From positions 1 to 16,464 of the forward strand of contig DATIFK010000071.1 in assembly GCA_035455265.1 (NCBI GenBank): 16,464 nt of DNA, read 5' to 3'. This DNA is from MGOM01 sp035455265 (GTDB taxonomy: Bacteria; Chloroflexota; Anaerolineae; Anaerolineales; E44-bin32). Numbering within the stretch: position 1 is the first letter of the stretch; each line of letters starts with the position of its first letter. The position numbers and the translations under genes are program-made. The notes under the pieces were generated by a model, which had not been told where the DNA came from, searched no databases, and saw only the letters and a program-made list of their open reading frames with translations. This document shows positions 7,448 through 13,415 of this stretch, one piece after another.

Positions 7448-8378
7448 CGGTTCCCCTCCGTGATTCTACCTTGATTCCCGAGGCCGGTCCTCCGAAGGCC
7501 TCCCAGGGCTCGGTCAGGAAGTCCAGAGCCTGCGGGAGGAGCCGCAGCCACGTCGCCTCCTCATGGCTGCCCTCCACAATGGACAGCTCGACGTCTCCGT
7601 CCCGGCCCTCCAACTCCGTGGCCAGGCGTTCCGTCATGAGTCGGGCCCAATCGTCGCGGCCGGCGCCCAGGAAGACCCGCGGCAGGGAAAGCGCCTGTCC
7701 CGCCAGTTGCAGAGGGTCGTAGGCGGCACGGGCATAGTTGACGGCCAGCGCCGGGCTTAGGCCGGCCGCACTGCCGACCGTGTCGGGGTGCGTCAGGGCG
7801 AGCTCGAGCGCCCACACGCCTCCCCGCGAAATGCCAACGATGGCGCGGCCGCCCGGTTGTGTCTCGGCGAGCACCGTCGACTCGATGAACGGCACGAGGC
7901 CCTGGAAGAACTCATCTTCGTAGGATCCCGGGCCGCCGTCGGAGTTGCTGAAGATCGGCTCAGGCAGCCTCGGCGCCACGGCGATCAGCGCCGGCCAGCG
8001 CCCCTCCCCCCACCCTTGAGCCAGCGTCTCGGGCAGCCCCAGGTCGCGCCACTGCGTCTCGGTCATCGGCTTACCGTGCAGGAAGTAGACGACGGGATAG
8101 GTCGTCCCTGAGGACTCGTAGCAGGGAGGCAAAACGATGAAGACTGGCACTTCGCCATTCACAGCCGCACCCGAGTACGATCGATCGATCGTCTGAGGTT
8201 GAGGATCGGCGCACGCGGCGTTCGGTGTCGAGGGGGAAAAGGGGGTCTCTGCCGCGGCCGCCAGCGTCGGGCGTACCTCCGTGGCCGGCGCCGGGCTCGG
8301 CTGGCCGCCGGTGCTTGACGGTTGGACGACGCAAGCCGCGAGCGCTGCAAGGGCGAACAACGACACGCTTCGTCTCAA
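7434..8378 (-). CDS. Putative lipoprotein esterase (alpha/beta hydrolase, esterase D-like family)
   Basis: A 314-residue protein with a lipoprotein signal peptide: MRR, a hydrophobic core and the lipobox LAAC with Cys16. A Pro/Thr/Ala-rich spacer runs to about residue 55. The hydrolase domain (about 62-292) resembles the putative esterase family (PF00756 type): YPVVYFLHGKPM (94-105) forms the oxyanion region, GISRG (182-186) gives nucleophile Ser184, Asp242 or Asp243 in GAGRDDW is the likely acid, and His272 in EGSHEEATW the base. It probably acts on esters at the cell surface; the substrate is unknown. The start is TTG at 8378, supported by GGAGG 4 nt upstream (complement of 8383-8387) and by the basic N-terminus needed for the signal peptide. 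It is divergent from miaB and overlaps the LysM gene by 14 bp. Confidence 0.88.
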   Translation of the reverse strand: MRRSVSLFALAALAACVVQPSSTGGQPSPAPATEVRPTLAAAAETPFSPSTPNAACADPQPQTIDRSYSGAAVNGEVPVFIVLPPCYESSGTTYPVVYFLHGKPMTETQWRDLGLPETLAQGWGEGRWPALIAVAPRLPEPIFSNSDGGPGSYEDEFFQGLVPFIESTVLAETQPGGRAIVGISRGGVWALELALTHPDTVGSAAGLSPALAVNYARAAYDPLQLAGQALSLPRVFLGAGRDDWARLMTERLATELEGRDGDVELSIVEGSHEEATWLRLLPQALDFLTEPWEAFGGPASGIKVESRRGTDDRD

Positions 8379-8445
8379 TCGACCTCCGTGCTACTCGGCA
8401 CCAGCGGATCTCCTCTGCCTCATCTTACCCCAGCCGCGTCTACGG

Positions 8446-8466
8446 CCTGGAAGGAGCGCTTCCAGG
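8446..8466. promoter_or_regulatory. 8-bp inverted repeat in the esterase/miaB divergent region
   Basis: CCTGGAAG (8446-8453) and CTTCCAGG (8459-8466) form a perfect inverted repeat around a 5-nt centre. It lies between the two divergent starts, about 20 bp before the miaB TATAAT, in a position suited to an operator or a small hairpin. Its function is unknown. Confidence 0.35.
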
Positions 8467-8486
8467 GGAATTCACACCTACACGGG

Positions 8487-8492
8487 TATAAT
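8487..8492 (+). promoter_or_regulatory. Consensus -10 TATAAT of the miaB promoter
   Basis: A perfect TATAAT lies 93 bp before the miaB start in otherwise GC-rich DNA. No -35 hexamer is recognisable at 16-18 bp spacing. Transcription starting around 8499 would give a leader of about 87 nt that contains the hairpin at 8523-8545. Confidence 0.55.
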
Positions 8493-8522
8493 CCTTTCGC
8501 CTACCTCAGATGCTGTTGAGAA

Positions 8523-8545
8523 GGCGCAAGGATAACCCTTGCGTC
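8523..8545 (+). promoter_or_regulatory. Leader hairpin upstream of miaB
   Basis: A 9-bp stem (8523-8531 with 8537-8545, core CGCAAGG/CCTTGCG, one G-U pair) with loop ATAAC lies in the predicted miaB leader, 40 nt before the start codon. It has no following U-tract, so it is more likely a stabilising or translation-related element than a terminator. Confidence 0.4.
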
Positions 8546-8585
8546 ACCTTTCAATTGCAGATGGGGAACCGCAGGGATCCGCGCC

Positions 8586-9935
8586 GTGAAGTATCACGTT
8601 TGGACCGAAGGCTGTCAGATGAACGTGGCCGACTCCCAGCGCGTCTCTGCCGCGCTGGAAGGGCTCGGTTACACCCCTTGCGGTGTCGCCGAAGACGCCG
8701 ACGTCATCGTCCTCAACACCTGCGTGGTTCGCCAGAGCGCCGAGGATCGGGCCTACGGTCGGCTGACGACACTGCGCCCGCTGAAGGAACGCCGTCCCGA
8801 GGTCGTCATCAACCTGATGGGATGCCTGGTCGGGCTCAAGGGCAACGCGGCCCTCGAGAAGGCGTTCCCGTTCGTCGACGTCTTCTCCCCGCCTTCCGAT
8901 CCAAGCCCGCTCGTGGCGCACCTGACAGGCGCCGTCGGCCGCGAGCTGACGGCCGCCGACGTCTCCCGCCGCAACGCCGCCCTCGATGGGGATTGGATGC
9001 TGCCTCTGGCCGAGCGCGGCCGCCTGGTCAGCGCCCATGTCCCCATCGTCTACGGGTGTTCTCACGCCTGCACGTTCTGCATCATCCCCTATCGCCGCGG
9101 GCCGGAGCGCAGCCGCCCCGTGGGCGAGATAGCCGCCGAAGCCCGCTCCCTCGTGCGCCAGGGCGTGCGCGAGATCACGCTGCTGGGGCAGATCGTCGAC
9201 CGCTACGGGATGGACGTACCGGATGGCCCTCACCTTCCCGACCTGCTGCGGGCTCTGCACCACATCGACGGCTTGGAGCGGATCCGCTTCCTCACTTCCC
9301 ATCCCAATTGGATGACCGACGAGCTTTTGGACGCGGTCGCGTCTCTGCCAAAGGTGTGCGAGCATATCGAAGTCCCTGTCCAGGCTGGAGACGACGCGGT
9401 GTTGTCCCGCATGCGGCGCGGCTACACGGCCGACGACTACCGCCGCCTGGTCGAGCGGATCCGCCGCCGCGTCCCCGGCGCCTCCATCGGCACCGATATC
9501 ATCGTCGGTTTCCCCGGTGAGTCGGAAGCGCAGTTCCAGCGAACGTACGACCTGCTGGCCGAGCTGCGCCTGGATGTGGCCCACCTGGCACGCTACTCCC
9601 CGCGCCCGGGCACGGTCGCGGCGCGGCGGATGGATGACGACGTGCCGCAGGAAGAGAAGGACCGCCGCTTCCGCGCCCTGGAGGACTTGCAGGCCTCGAT
9701 CCTGGACGATTTGAACCGCGCCTACATGGGCAGGTCTGTGGAAGTTCTGGTCGAAGAGCGTCATCGCGAGCGCTGGAAGGGACGGACGCGCACGAACCGC
9801 CTGGTGTTCTTCGAGTCGGCGGAAGACGTGCGCGGTCGCCTGCTCCCGGTGCGAGTGGATTGGGCGGGACCCTGGAGCCTCGTCGGCACACCGATCAGGA
9901 TCGACGCCCAGGTCGAAGCCGCACTCGTCGCCTGA
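8586..9935 (+). CDS. miaB: tRNA-2-methylthio-N6-dimethylallyladenosine synthase MiaB
   Basis: A 449-residue radical-SAM methylthiotransferase that adds the 2-methylthio group to i6A at tRNA position 37. The N-terminal MTTase domain has the three ligands of the auxiliary cluster: Cys10 (WTEGCQMN), Cys46 (LNTC) and Cys80 (LMGC). The radical-SAM motif is C158-x3-C162-x2-C165 (YGCSHACTFCIIPYR). Further family motifs are FLTSHP (235-240), EVPVQAGDDAVLSRMRRGY (262-280), DIIVGFPGE (304-312) and YSPRPGT (337-343). A TRAM domain follows from about 378. The segment LLGQIVDRYG (199-208) differs from the usual MiaB LLGQNVNSY. The GTG at 8586 gives a natural MiaB start (KYHVWTEGCQMN); the ribosome binding site is weak (CAGGGA, 8571-8576). 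MtaB and RimO are less likely, given QMN next to Cys10 and CIIPYRRGPERSR. Confidence 0.94.
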   Translation: MKYHVWTEGCQMNVADSQRVSAALEGLGYTPCGVAEDADVIVLNTCVVRQSAEDRAYGRLTTLRPLKERRPEVVINLMGCLVGLKGNAALEKAFPFVDVFSPPSDPSPLVAHLTGAVGRELTAADVSRRNAALDGDWMLPLAERGRLVSAHVPIVYGCSHACTFCIIPYRRGPERSRPVGEIAAEARSLVRQGVREITLLGQIVDRYGMDVPDGPHLPDLLRALHHIDGLERIRFLTSHPNWMTDELLDAVASLPKVCEHIEVPVQAGDDAVLSRMRRGYTADDYRRLVERIRRRVPGASIGTDIIVGFPGESEAQFQRTYDLLAELRLDVAHLARYSPRPGTVAARRMDDDVPQEEKDRRFRALEDLQASILDDLNRAYMGRSVEVLVEERHRERWKGRTRTNRLVFFESAEDVRGRLLPVRVDWAGPWSLVGTPIRIDAQVEAALVA

Positions 9936-9985
9936 GCTTCAACCCAGCTGAGAAATTGGACCGCCCTTCTCTGGTTTCCCCCCCA

Positions 9986-10002
9986 TTCCCGCACCACGGG
10001 AA
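9986..10002 (+). terminator. Small hairpin downstream of miaB, weak terminator candidate
   Basis: TTCCCG (9986-9991) and CGGGAA (9997-10002) pair around a 5-nt loop about 50 nt after the miaB stop. A looser fold precedes it (GAGAA at 9950-9954 with TTCTC at 9967-9971). Neither has a proper U-tract, so the call is tentative. Confidence 0.25.
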
Positions 10003-10055
10003 CTTCATCCCCCTGACGAACGTCCTCTTCCTTCGGGGAGCCTTGTGCTCGCCGC

Positions 10056-10084
10056 TTGACTTGGCGGAACCTCCCCATTAGCAT
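10056..10084 (+). promoter_or_regulatory. Sigma-70-type promoter of the NBR1-like lipoprotein gene
   Basis: TTGACT (10056-10061) and TAGCAT (10079-10084) are separated by exactly 17 bp, the best -35/-10 pair seen in the window. The start of transcription is expected near 10091, giving a leader of about 65 nt that carries the AGGAGG ribosome binding site at 10141-10146. Confidence 0.65.
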
Positions 10085-10156
10085 CGGTTCCAGGTGCGCC
10101 CCGGCCCCCCAGGCTCGATCTTGCCGGGTGCCGTGGACGCAGGAGGATGTAGAAGA

Positions 10157-11137
10157 GTGAACGATCGATCCGCTCATCAACGCCAGGCTTTCGCCGCACT
10201 AATCGGCCTGGCTCTGCTGGTAGCCGCCTGCAATTTCCCGCTGGCGGCGAACCCGCAGGATGTCTACGGCACGGCGGCGGCCCAGACCGTCTCGGCCCAA
10301 TTGACGCAGGCCTTCGCCGCTTCGCCGACGGCGCCGGCCCTGCCGGCGACCGCCACCGACACGCCGTCGCCGACGACTCCGCCCGCCAGCCCGACGCCGG
10401 CCCCCTCGGCCACCAACACGCCAGGATGCACGGACATCTCCACTTTCGTCAGCGACGTCACGATCCCGGACAACACCAGCAAGTCCCCCGGCGCGGCCTT
10501 CGAGAAGACCTGGCGCCTGCGCAACACCGGCTCGTGCACCTGGACGGGTGAGTACGACATCGTTTTCATCGACGGCAACATCATGGGCGGGCCATCTTCG
10601 GCGCCCCTCCCCGGCACCATCGCTCCCGGAAGCACCGTCGACGTCTCCGTCGACCTCGTCGCCCCGGCCGGCAACGGCACCCACAAGGGCAACTGGCGCC
10701 TGCGCAACGACAAGGGCGTTCTCTTCGGCGTGACGTTCTATGTCCAGATCATCGTCGGCCCGACGCCGACGTCGGCGCCGGCCGTCTACAAGGCCGACAA
10801 GATGACGGTCGACTCGTCCTACAACTTCGATCTGGATGACGGCGACCCCACGGCCAGCAGCGGCGACAAGGATGGCTGGTACAACGCCGTCTCCGCCGCG
10901 GAGCAATATCTGGATCCGGTCAACGGCGCCGAGTTCAAGAGGTGGGGGAATAGCGTGCCCAGTTACAGTGACTGCAAGAACGCCTCGCTGAGCGGCGACC
11001 CCATCTCCTTCGACGATCTGCCTGTGAATACTTACGTTTGCTATCAGACGAACGAAGGCCGCTACGGACGTTTCCAGATTGAGGACAAGACGACCTACAC
11101 GGTAGATATCGATTTCCGAACCTGGAAGAAAGAGTAG
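10157..11137 (+). CDS. Lipoprotein with NBR1-Ig-like domain
   Basis: A 326-residue predicted lipoprotein: a short basic N-terminus, hydrophobic stretch ALIGLALLVAAC with lipobox LVAAC and Cys25, then a Thr/Pro/Ala-rich linker (about 55-90). Residues about 92-201 form an NBR1-Ig-like (N_BRCA1_IG) beta-sandwich: TWRLRNTGSCTWTGEYDIVF (118-137), APGSTVDVSVDLVAP (156-170) and GNWRLRNDKGVLFG (178-191). Bacterial versions are frequent in Chloroflexota envelope proteins. The C-terminal part (210-326) is unrecognised; it has C273/C295, FKRWGNS and a final YGRFQIEDKTTYTVDIDFRT, perhaps another beta domain. The GTG at 10157 is preferred: AGGAGG lies 10 nt upstream and the signal peptide starts there; an upstream ATG (10094) would add 21 residues that look non-coding. 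It is probably monocistronic, with its own promoter and terminator. Confidence 0.87.
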   Translation: MNDRSAHQRQAFAALIGLALLVAACNFPLAANPQDVYGTAAAQTVSAQLTQAFAASPTAPALPATATDTPSPTTPPASPTPAPSATNTPGCTDISTFVSDVTIPDNTSKSPGAAFEKTWRLRNTGSCTWTGEYDIVFIDGNIMGGPSSAPLPGTIAPGSTVDVSVDLVAPAGNGTHKGNWRLRNDKGVLFGVTFYVQIIVGPTPTSAPAVYKADKMTVDSSYNFDLDDGDPTASSGDKDGWYNAVSAAEQYLDPVNGAEFKRWGNSVPSYSDCKNASLSGDPISFDDLPVNTYVCYQTNEGRYGRFQIEDKTTYTVDIDFRTWKKE

Positions 11138-11158
11138 CTCGAATCCGAACCATCACAA

Positions 11159-11180
11159 CGGGCGCCCTTCGGGGCGCCCG
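11159..11180 (+). terminator. Strong intrinsic terminator after the NBR1-like gene
   Basis: A perfect 9-bp GC stem, CGGGCGCCC (11159-11167) with GGGCGCCCG (11172-11180), closes a stable TTCG tetraloop and is followed by GTTTCATTT. It begins 21 nt after the stop codon and is the clearest rho-independent terminator in the window. Confidence 0.88.
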
Positions 11181-11218
11181 GTTTCATTTCCGCCCACGGG
11201 CCACCAACCCCACCTCTC

Positions 11219-11241
11219 CCTCCCCCCAAAAAGGGGGGAGG
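11219..11241. repeat. CCTCCCCCC hairpin repeat, same family as at 6663-6717
   Basis: CCTCCCCCC (11219-11227) and GGGGGGAGG (11233-11241) pair around an AAAAA loop. The flanking CCACCAACCCCACCTCTCCCT on the left mirrors the GGTTGGTGGGGG that follows the second hairpin at 6714-6725. This suggests one dispersed element in opposite orientations. It is followed at about 11268-11293 by ACTGA/ACTGACAACTGA units related to the heptamer repeat at 108-202. Confidence 0.55.
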
Positions 11242-11302
11242 CAAGAGGACCCTTCCCTTCCAGCAGGACTGAGAACCGACGACTGACAACTGATTCTTAT
11301 GC

Positions 11303-11308
11303 TACAGT
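11303..11308 (+). promoter_or_regulatory. -10-like TACAGT abutting the receiver-domain gene
   Basis: TACAGT lies 7 nt before the GTG at 11316 and there is no Shine-Dalgarno between them. CTGACA (11284-11289) is -35-like but only 13 bp away. The arrangement suggests a leaderless or nearly leaderless mRNA. Confidence 0.42.
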
Positions 11309-11315
11309 CAGGGCC

Positions 11316-13379
11316 GTGGCGGTCGATCTCCTCGTTGTCGATACCGATCAAGCCTTCGGCGAACTCATCCACCAGACGTTGGAAGCCACCGGGTTGTACC
11401 GCGTCCACGCCGCCGGGACCGCCGCCGAAGCGCTCAACTTGGCGTTCCAGTACCCCATCCGGCTCGCCATCGTCGATCTTGACCAACTCGACACGTCCCC
11501 CGAGCCTTGGCTGAGGTCGCTTCGTTTGGCCAATCCCCGGCTGGCGGTCTACGCCATCCCTTCGGCGGGAGGATCGCTGCCCGACAACGTCCAGGTCGAC
11601 GGCGTTTTTCCGAAGCCCTTCTATCTTCCGGACCTGCCTCAGCTCGTCTCGGAAGCCGTGGGGCTGCCGCCCGAGGCTGCCAGACCCGTCCCCTTCGGCC
11701 CGCCGCAGTCGTCGGACGAACGCCAAAGCGAGCCGGAGCCGGATTGGTTGTCCGATGCCGGGCGCGCCCAGGAGACCCTGGCGCGGGCCGTGGCGCCGAC
11801 GACCGCCCGCTCCGCCGCCCTCATCCGCAACGACCGGCTTTGGGCGATCACCATCCGACCCGACTCGGGCCTCACCCGCAACCAGCTCGCTCCTCTGATG
11901 TCCACTGCCGGCGACGTCCACACGCGCGGCTCTCTGACGAGATTCTTCCGTCCGCCGGGCCAGAAGGAAGACTTCGTGGCGTACGTCACGCCGGTCAGTC
12001 GGGAGCTGGCGCTGATCGCGTTGTTCGGCCGAGAGACTCCCCTCGGCAACGCGCGCCGCACCGGCGAGAACCTCGTCCGCTGGTTGATGCATCCGGAGGA
12101 GACGCCTCTGGCTCCCGAGGTCGAGGCGGCTCCGGCTCCGGCTCCGGCGCCCGCGCCTGCGCCGACGGCTGCGACCGCGCCCATGCTGCGGCCGCGGGCC
12201 ATCCGGCGTCCGATCCCCAGCCCCCCTGCGCAGGCCCCTGCGACGTCCGCAGCCCCAGCCGAGCGCGAAGCCCCGCGAGGTCGTGGGACTGCGCCCGTGC
12301 GCGAAGCCCCGCAGGTTCGCGAAGCACCGCCCGTTGGGGAGATTCCGCCGGTTCGCGAAGCCCCGCAGGGTCATGAGGTTCCGTCGGTACGCGAAACCCC
12401 GCAGGTTCGCGAAGCACCGCCCGTTCGGGAGATTCCGCCGGTTCGCGAAGCCCCGCAGGGTCGTGAGACTCCATCGGTACGCGAAGCCCCGCAGGGTCGT
12501 GAGACTCCATCGATCCGCGAAACCCCGCTGGTGCACGAAGCGCCGCCCGTTCGGGAGATTACGCCGGTTCGCGAACCCCCGCCGGCGCCCGAGATACCTG
12601 CCGCTCCCGAGGCCCCGCCTGAGCCCACGATCGCCGCCGTTCCGCTTCCCCATGACTGGGTTCCGGTCGAGCCCAAGCCCGACGCGCCTTCGTGGGTCGG
12701 ACGCGTGATCGAGTCCGTCTCGCCCCCGCCTCCTGTCGAACCGCCGGGCCTGCCCCCACCGACGTGGCCGGAGGACTGGATGCCGGTGCGCGCCTCCCTC
12801 CCGGGCGCCGAGGCTCTCCTGCAACCCCCTGCGCCTGCCGCGGAACCTGAGCCTCCGGAGCCCCAAACGGAACCTGTCGACATGCCGAAGGATTGGATCC
12901 CCGAGGAACCGATGGAATCGGCCCAGCTGCCGTTTCTGGATGCCAAAGGCGAAACCGCCACCGCCCCGGCCGAGCCGCCACCACCGCCGATCCGCGTGTC
13001 GCTGTTCGCCGTGTTGCTTCCACGCTTCCCGGAGCACGAGCTGACCGGCGAGCTGGCCGATCGCCTTCAGGTGTGGACGATGCGCCTGTGCCTGGCATGG
13101 GACTGGACCGCCGAGCGCATTGTCGTCCACCCGGATCGACTCGAGATCACCCTCGTCCTCCCTCCCGAGGAGTCCCCGGCGCATGCCATCCAGGAGCTGC
13201 GCGACGGCCTCTCCGAGCGCGTGCTGCGCGCCTTTCCCGAGCTGCTGACCGACCTTCCGTCGCACCGGTTCTGGGCATCGTCGTACTTGCTGCGCGCCGG
13301 TCCGCCGCCTCCTGACCAGGATATCGACGTGTTCATCCAGGCGACGCGACGCGCCCAGACCGGTCCGCTCAGGCCCTGA
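11316..13379 (+). CDS. Receiver-domain protein with Pro-rich repeats and an inactivated IS200-type TnpA-like domain
   Basis: A 687-residue protein. Residues 1-118 are a response-regulator receiver: VVDTD (Asp9), phospho-acceptor Asp54 in AIVDLD, Ser83 and Lys100 in FPKPF; the second acid of the usual pair is Thr10. Residues about 145-257 look roadblock-like (SAALIRNDRLWAITIRPDSG, later VAYVTPVSRELALIALFG). Residues about 265-558 are Pro-rich and low complexity, with hexapeptide repeats of the P-x-V-R-E-A type (327-426) and three P-x-D-W-[VMI]-P motifs (445, 485, 524). Residues 559-680 align by eye with IS200/IS605 TnpA: LTGELADRL, then HPDRLEITLVLPP where TnpA has PDHVHLL, SERVLRAFPEL, FWASSYLL, and DVFIQ where TnpA has the catalytic YI-x-x-Q. 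HUH residues are R608 and E610; the tyrosine is F673. DNA cleavage is therefore unlikely. The GTG start is followed by polA 36 bp after the stop. Domain names beyond the receiver are inference. Confidence 0.82.
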   Translation: MAVDLLVVDTDQAFGELIHQTLEATGLYRVHAAGTAAEALNLAFQYPIRLAIVDLDQLDTSPEPWLRSLRLANPRLAVYAIPSAGGSLPDNVQVDGVFPKPFYLPDLPQLVSEAVGLPPEAARPVPFGPPQSSDERQSEPEPDWLSDAGRAQETLARAVAPTTARSAALIRNDRLWAITIRPDSGLTRNQLAPLMSTAGDVHTRGSLTRFFRPPGQKEDFVAYVTPVSRELALIALFGRETPLGNARRTGENLVRWLMHPEETPLAPEVEAAPAPAPAPAPAPTAATAPMLRPRAIRRPIPSPPAQAPATSAAPAEREAPRGRGTAPVREAPQVREAPPVGEIPPVREAPQGHEVPSVRETPQVREAPPVREIPPVREAPQGRETPSVREAPQGRETPSIRETPLVHEAPPVREITPVREPPPAPEIPAAPEAPPEPTIAAVPLPHDWVPVEPKPDAPSWVGRVIESVSPPPPVEPPGLPPPTWPEDWMPVRASLPGAEALLQPPAPAAEPEPPEPQTEPVDMPKDWIPEEPMESAQLPFLDAKGETATAPAEPPPPPIRVSLFAVLLPRFPEHELTGELADRLQVWTMRLCLAWDWTAERIVVHPDRLEITLVLPPEESPAHAIQELRDGLSERVLRAFPELLTDLPSHRFWASSYLLRAGPPPPDQDIDVFIQATRRAQTGPLRP
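12311..12526 (+). repeat. 90-bp tandem duplication plus 36-bp partial copy inside the receiver-domain gene
   Basis: Positions 12311-12400 and 12401-12490 are nearly identical 90-bp units, each made of five 18-nt (hexapeptide) units. A further 36 nt (12491-12526) repeats the last part of the unit. Length is always a multiple of 3, so the frame is kept. The few differences (for example TTGGGG versus TTCGGG, and GTCATGAGGTT versus GTCGTGAGACT) suggest a fairly recent duplication and possible copy-number variation. Confidence 0.85.
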
Positions 13380-13391
13380 CGCTGCGGATGC

Positions 13392-13397
13392 TACAAT
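13392..13397 (+). promoter_or_regulatory. -10-like TACAAT upstream of polA
   Basis: TACAAT lies in the 36-bp gap between the receiver-domain gene and polA, 18 nt before the ATG. A transcript from here would have a leader of only about 12 nt without a clear Shine-Dalgarno. It may give polA its own promoter in addition to read-through from upstream. Confidence 0.45.
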
Positions 13398-13415
13398 CGA
13401 CCGCGGACGACCCCC

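Noticed and set aside
8510..9520. 336-codon plus-strand frame overlapping miaB in another frame
   Set aside because: It overlaps miaB in a different frame and its product is Arg/Pro-rich with no family resemblance; miaB has all expected cysteine motifs.
8544..9764. 406-codon minus-strand frame opposite miaB
   Set aside because: Antisense shadow of miaB, with no motif and no ribosome binding site of note.
12293..12594. Repeat array considered as a CRISPR or intergenic satellite
   Set aside because: The units are contiguous, without spacers, multiples of 3 nt and inside an open coding frame, so they are a protein linker repeat.
11316..13379. An active IS200/IS605 insertion
   Set aside because: The TnpA-like domain lacks the HUH histidines and catalytic tyrosine, is fused in frame to other domains, and no element ends or TnpB gene are seen.
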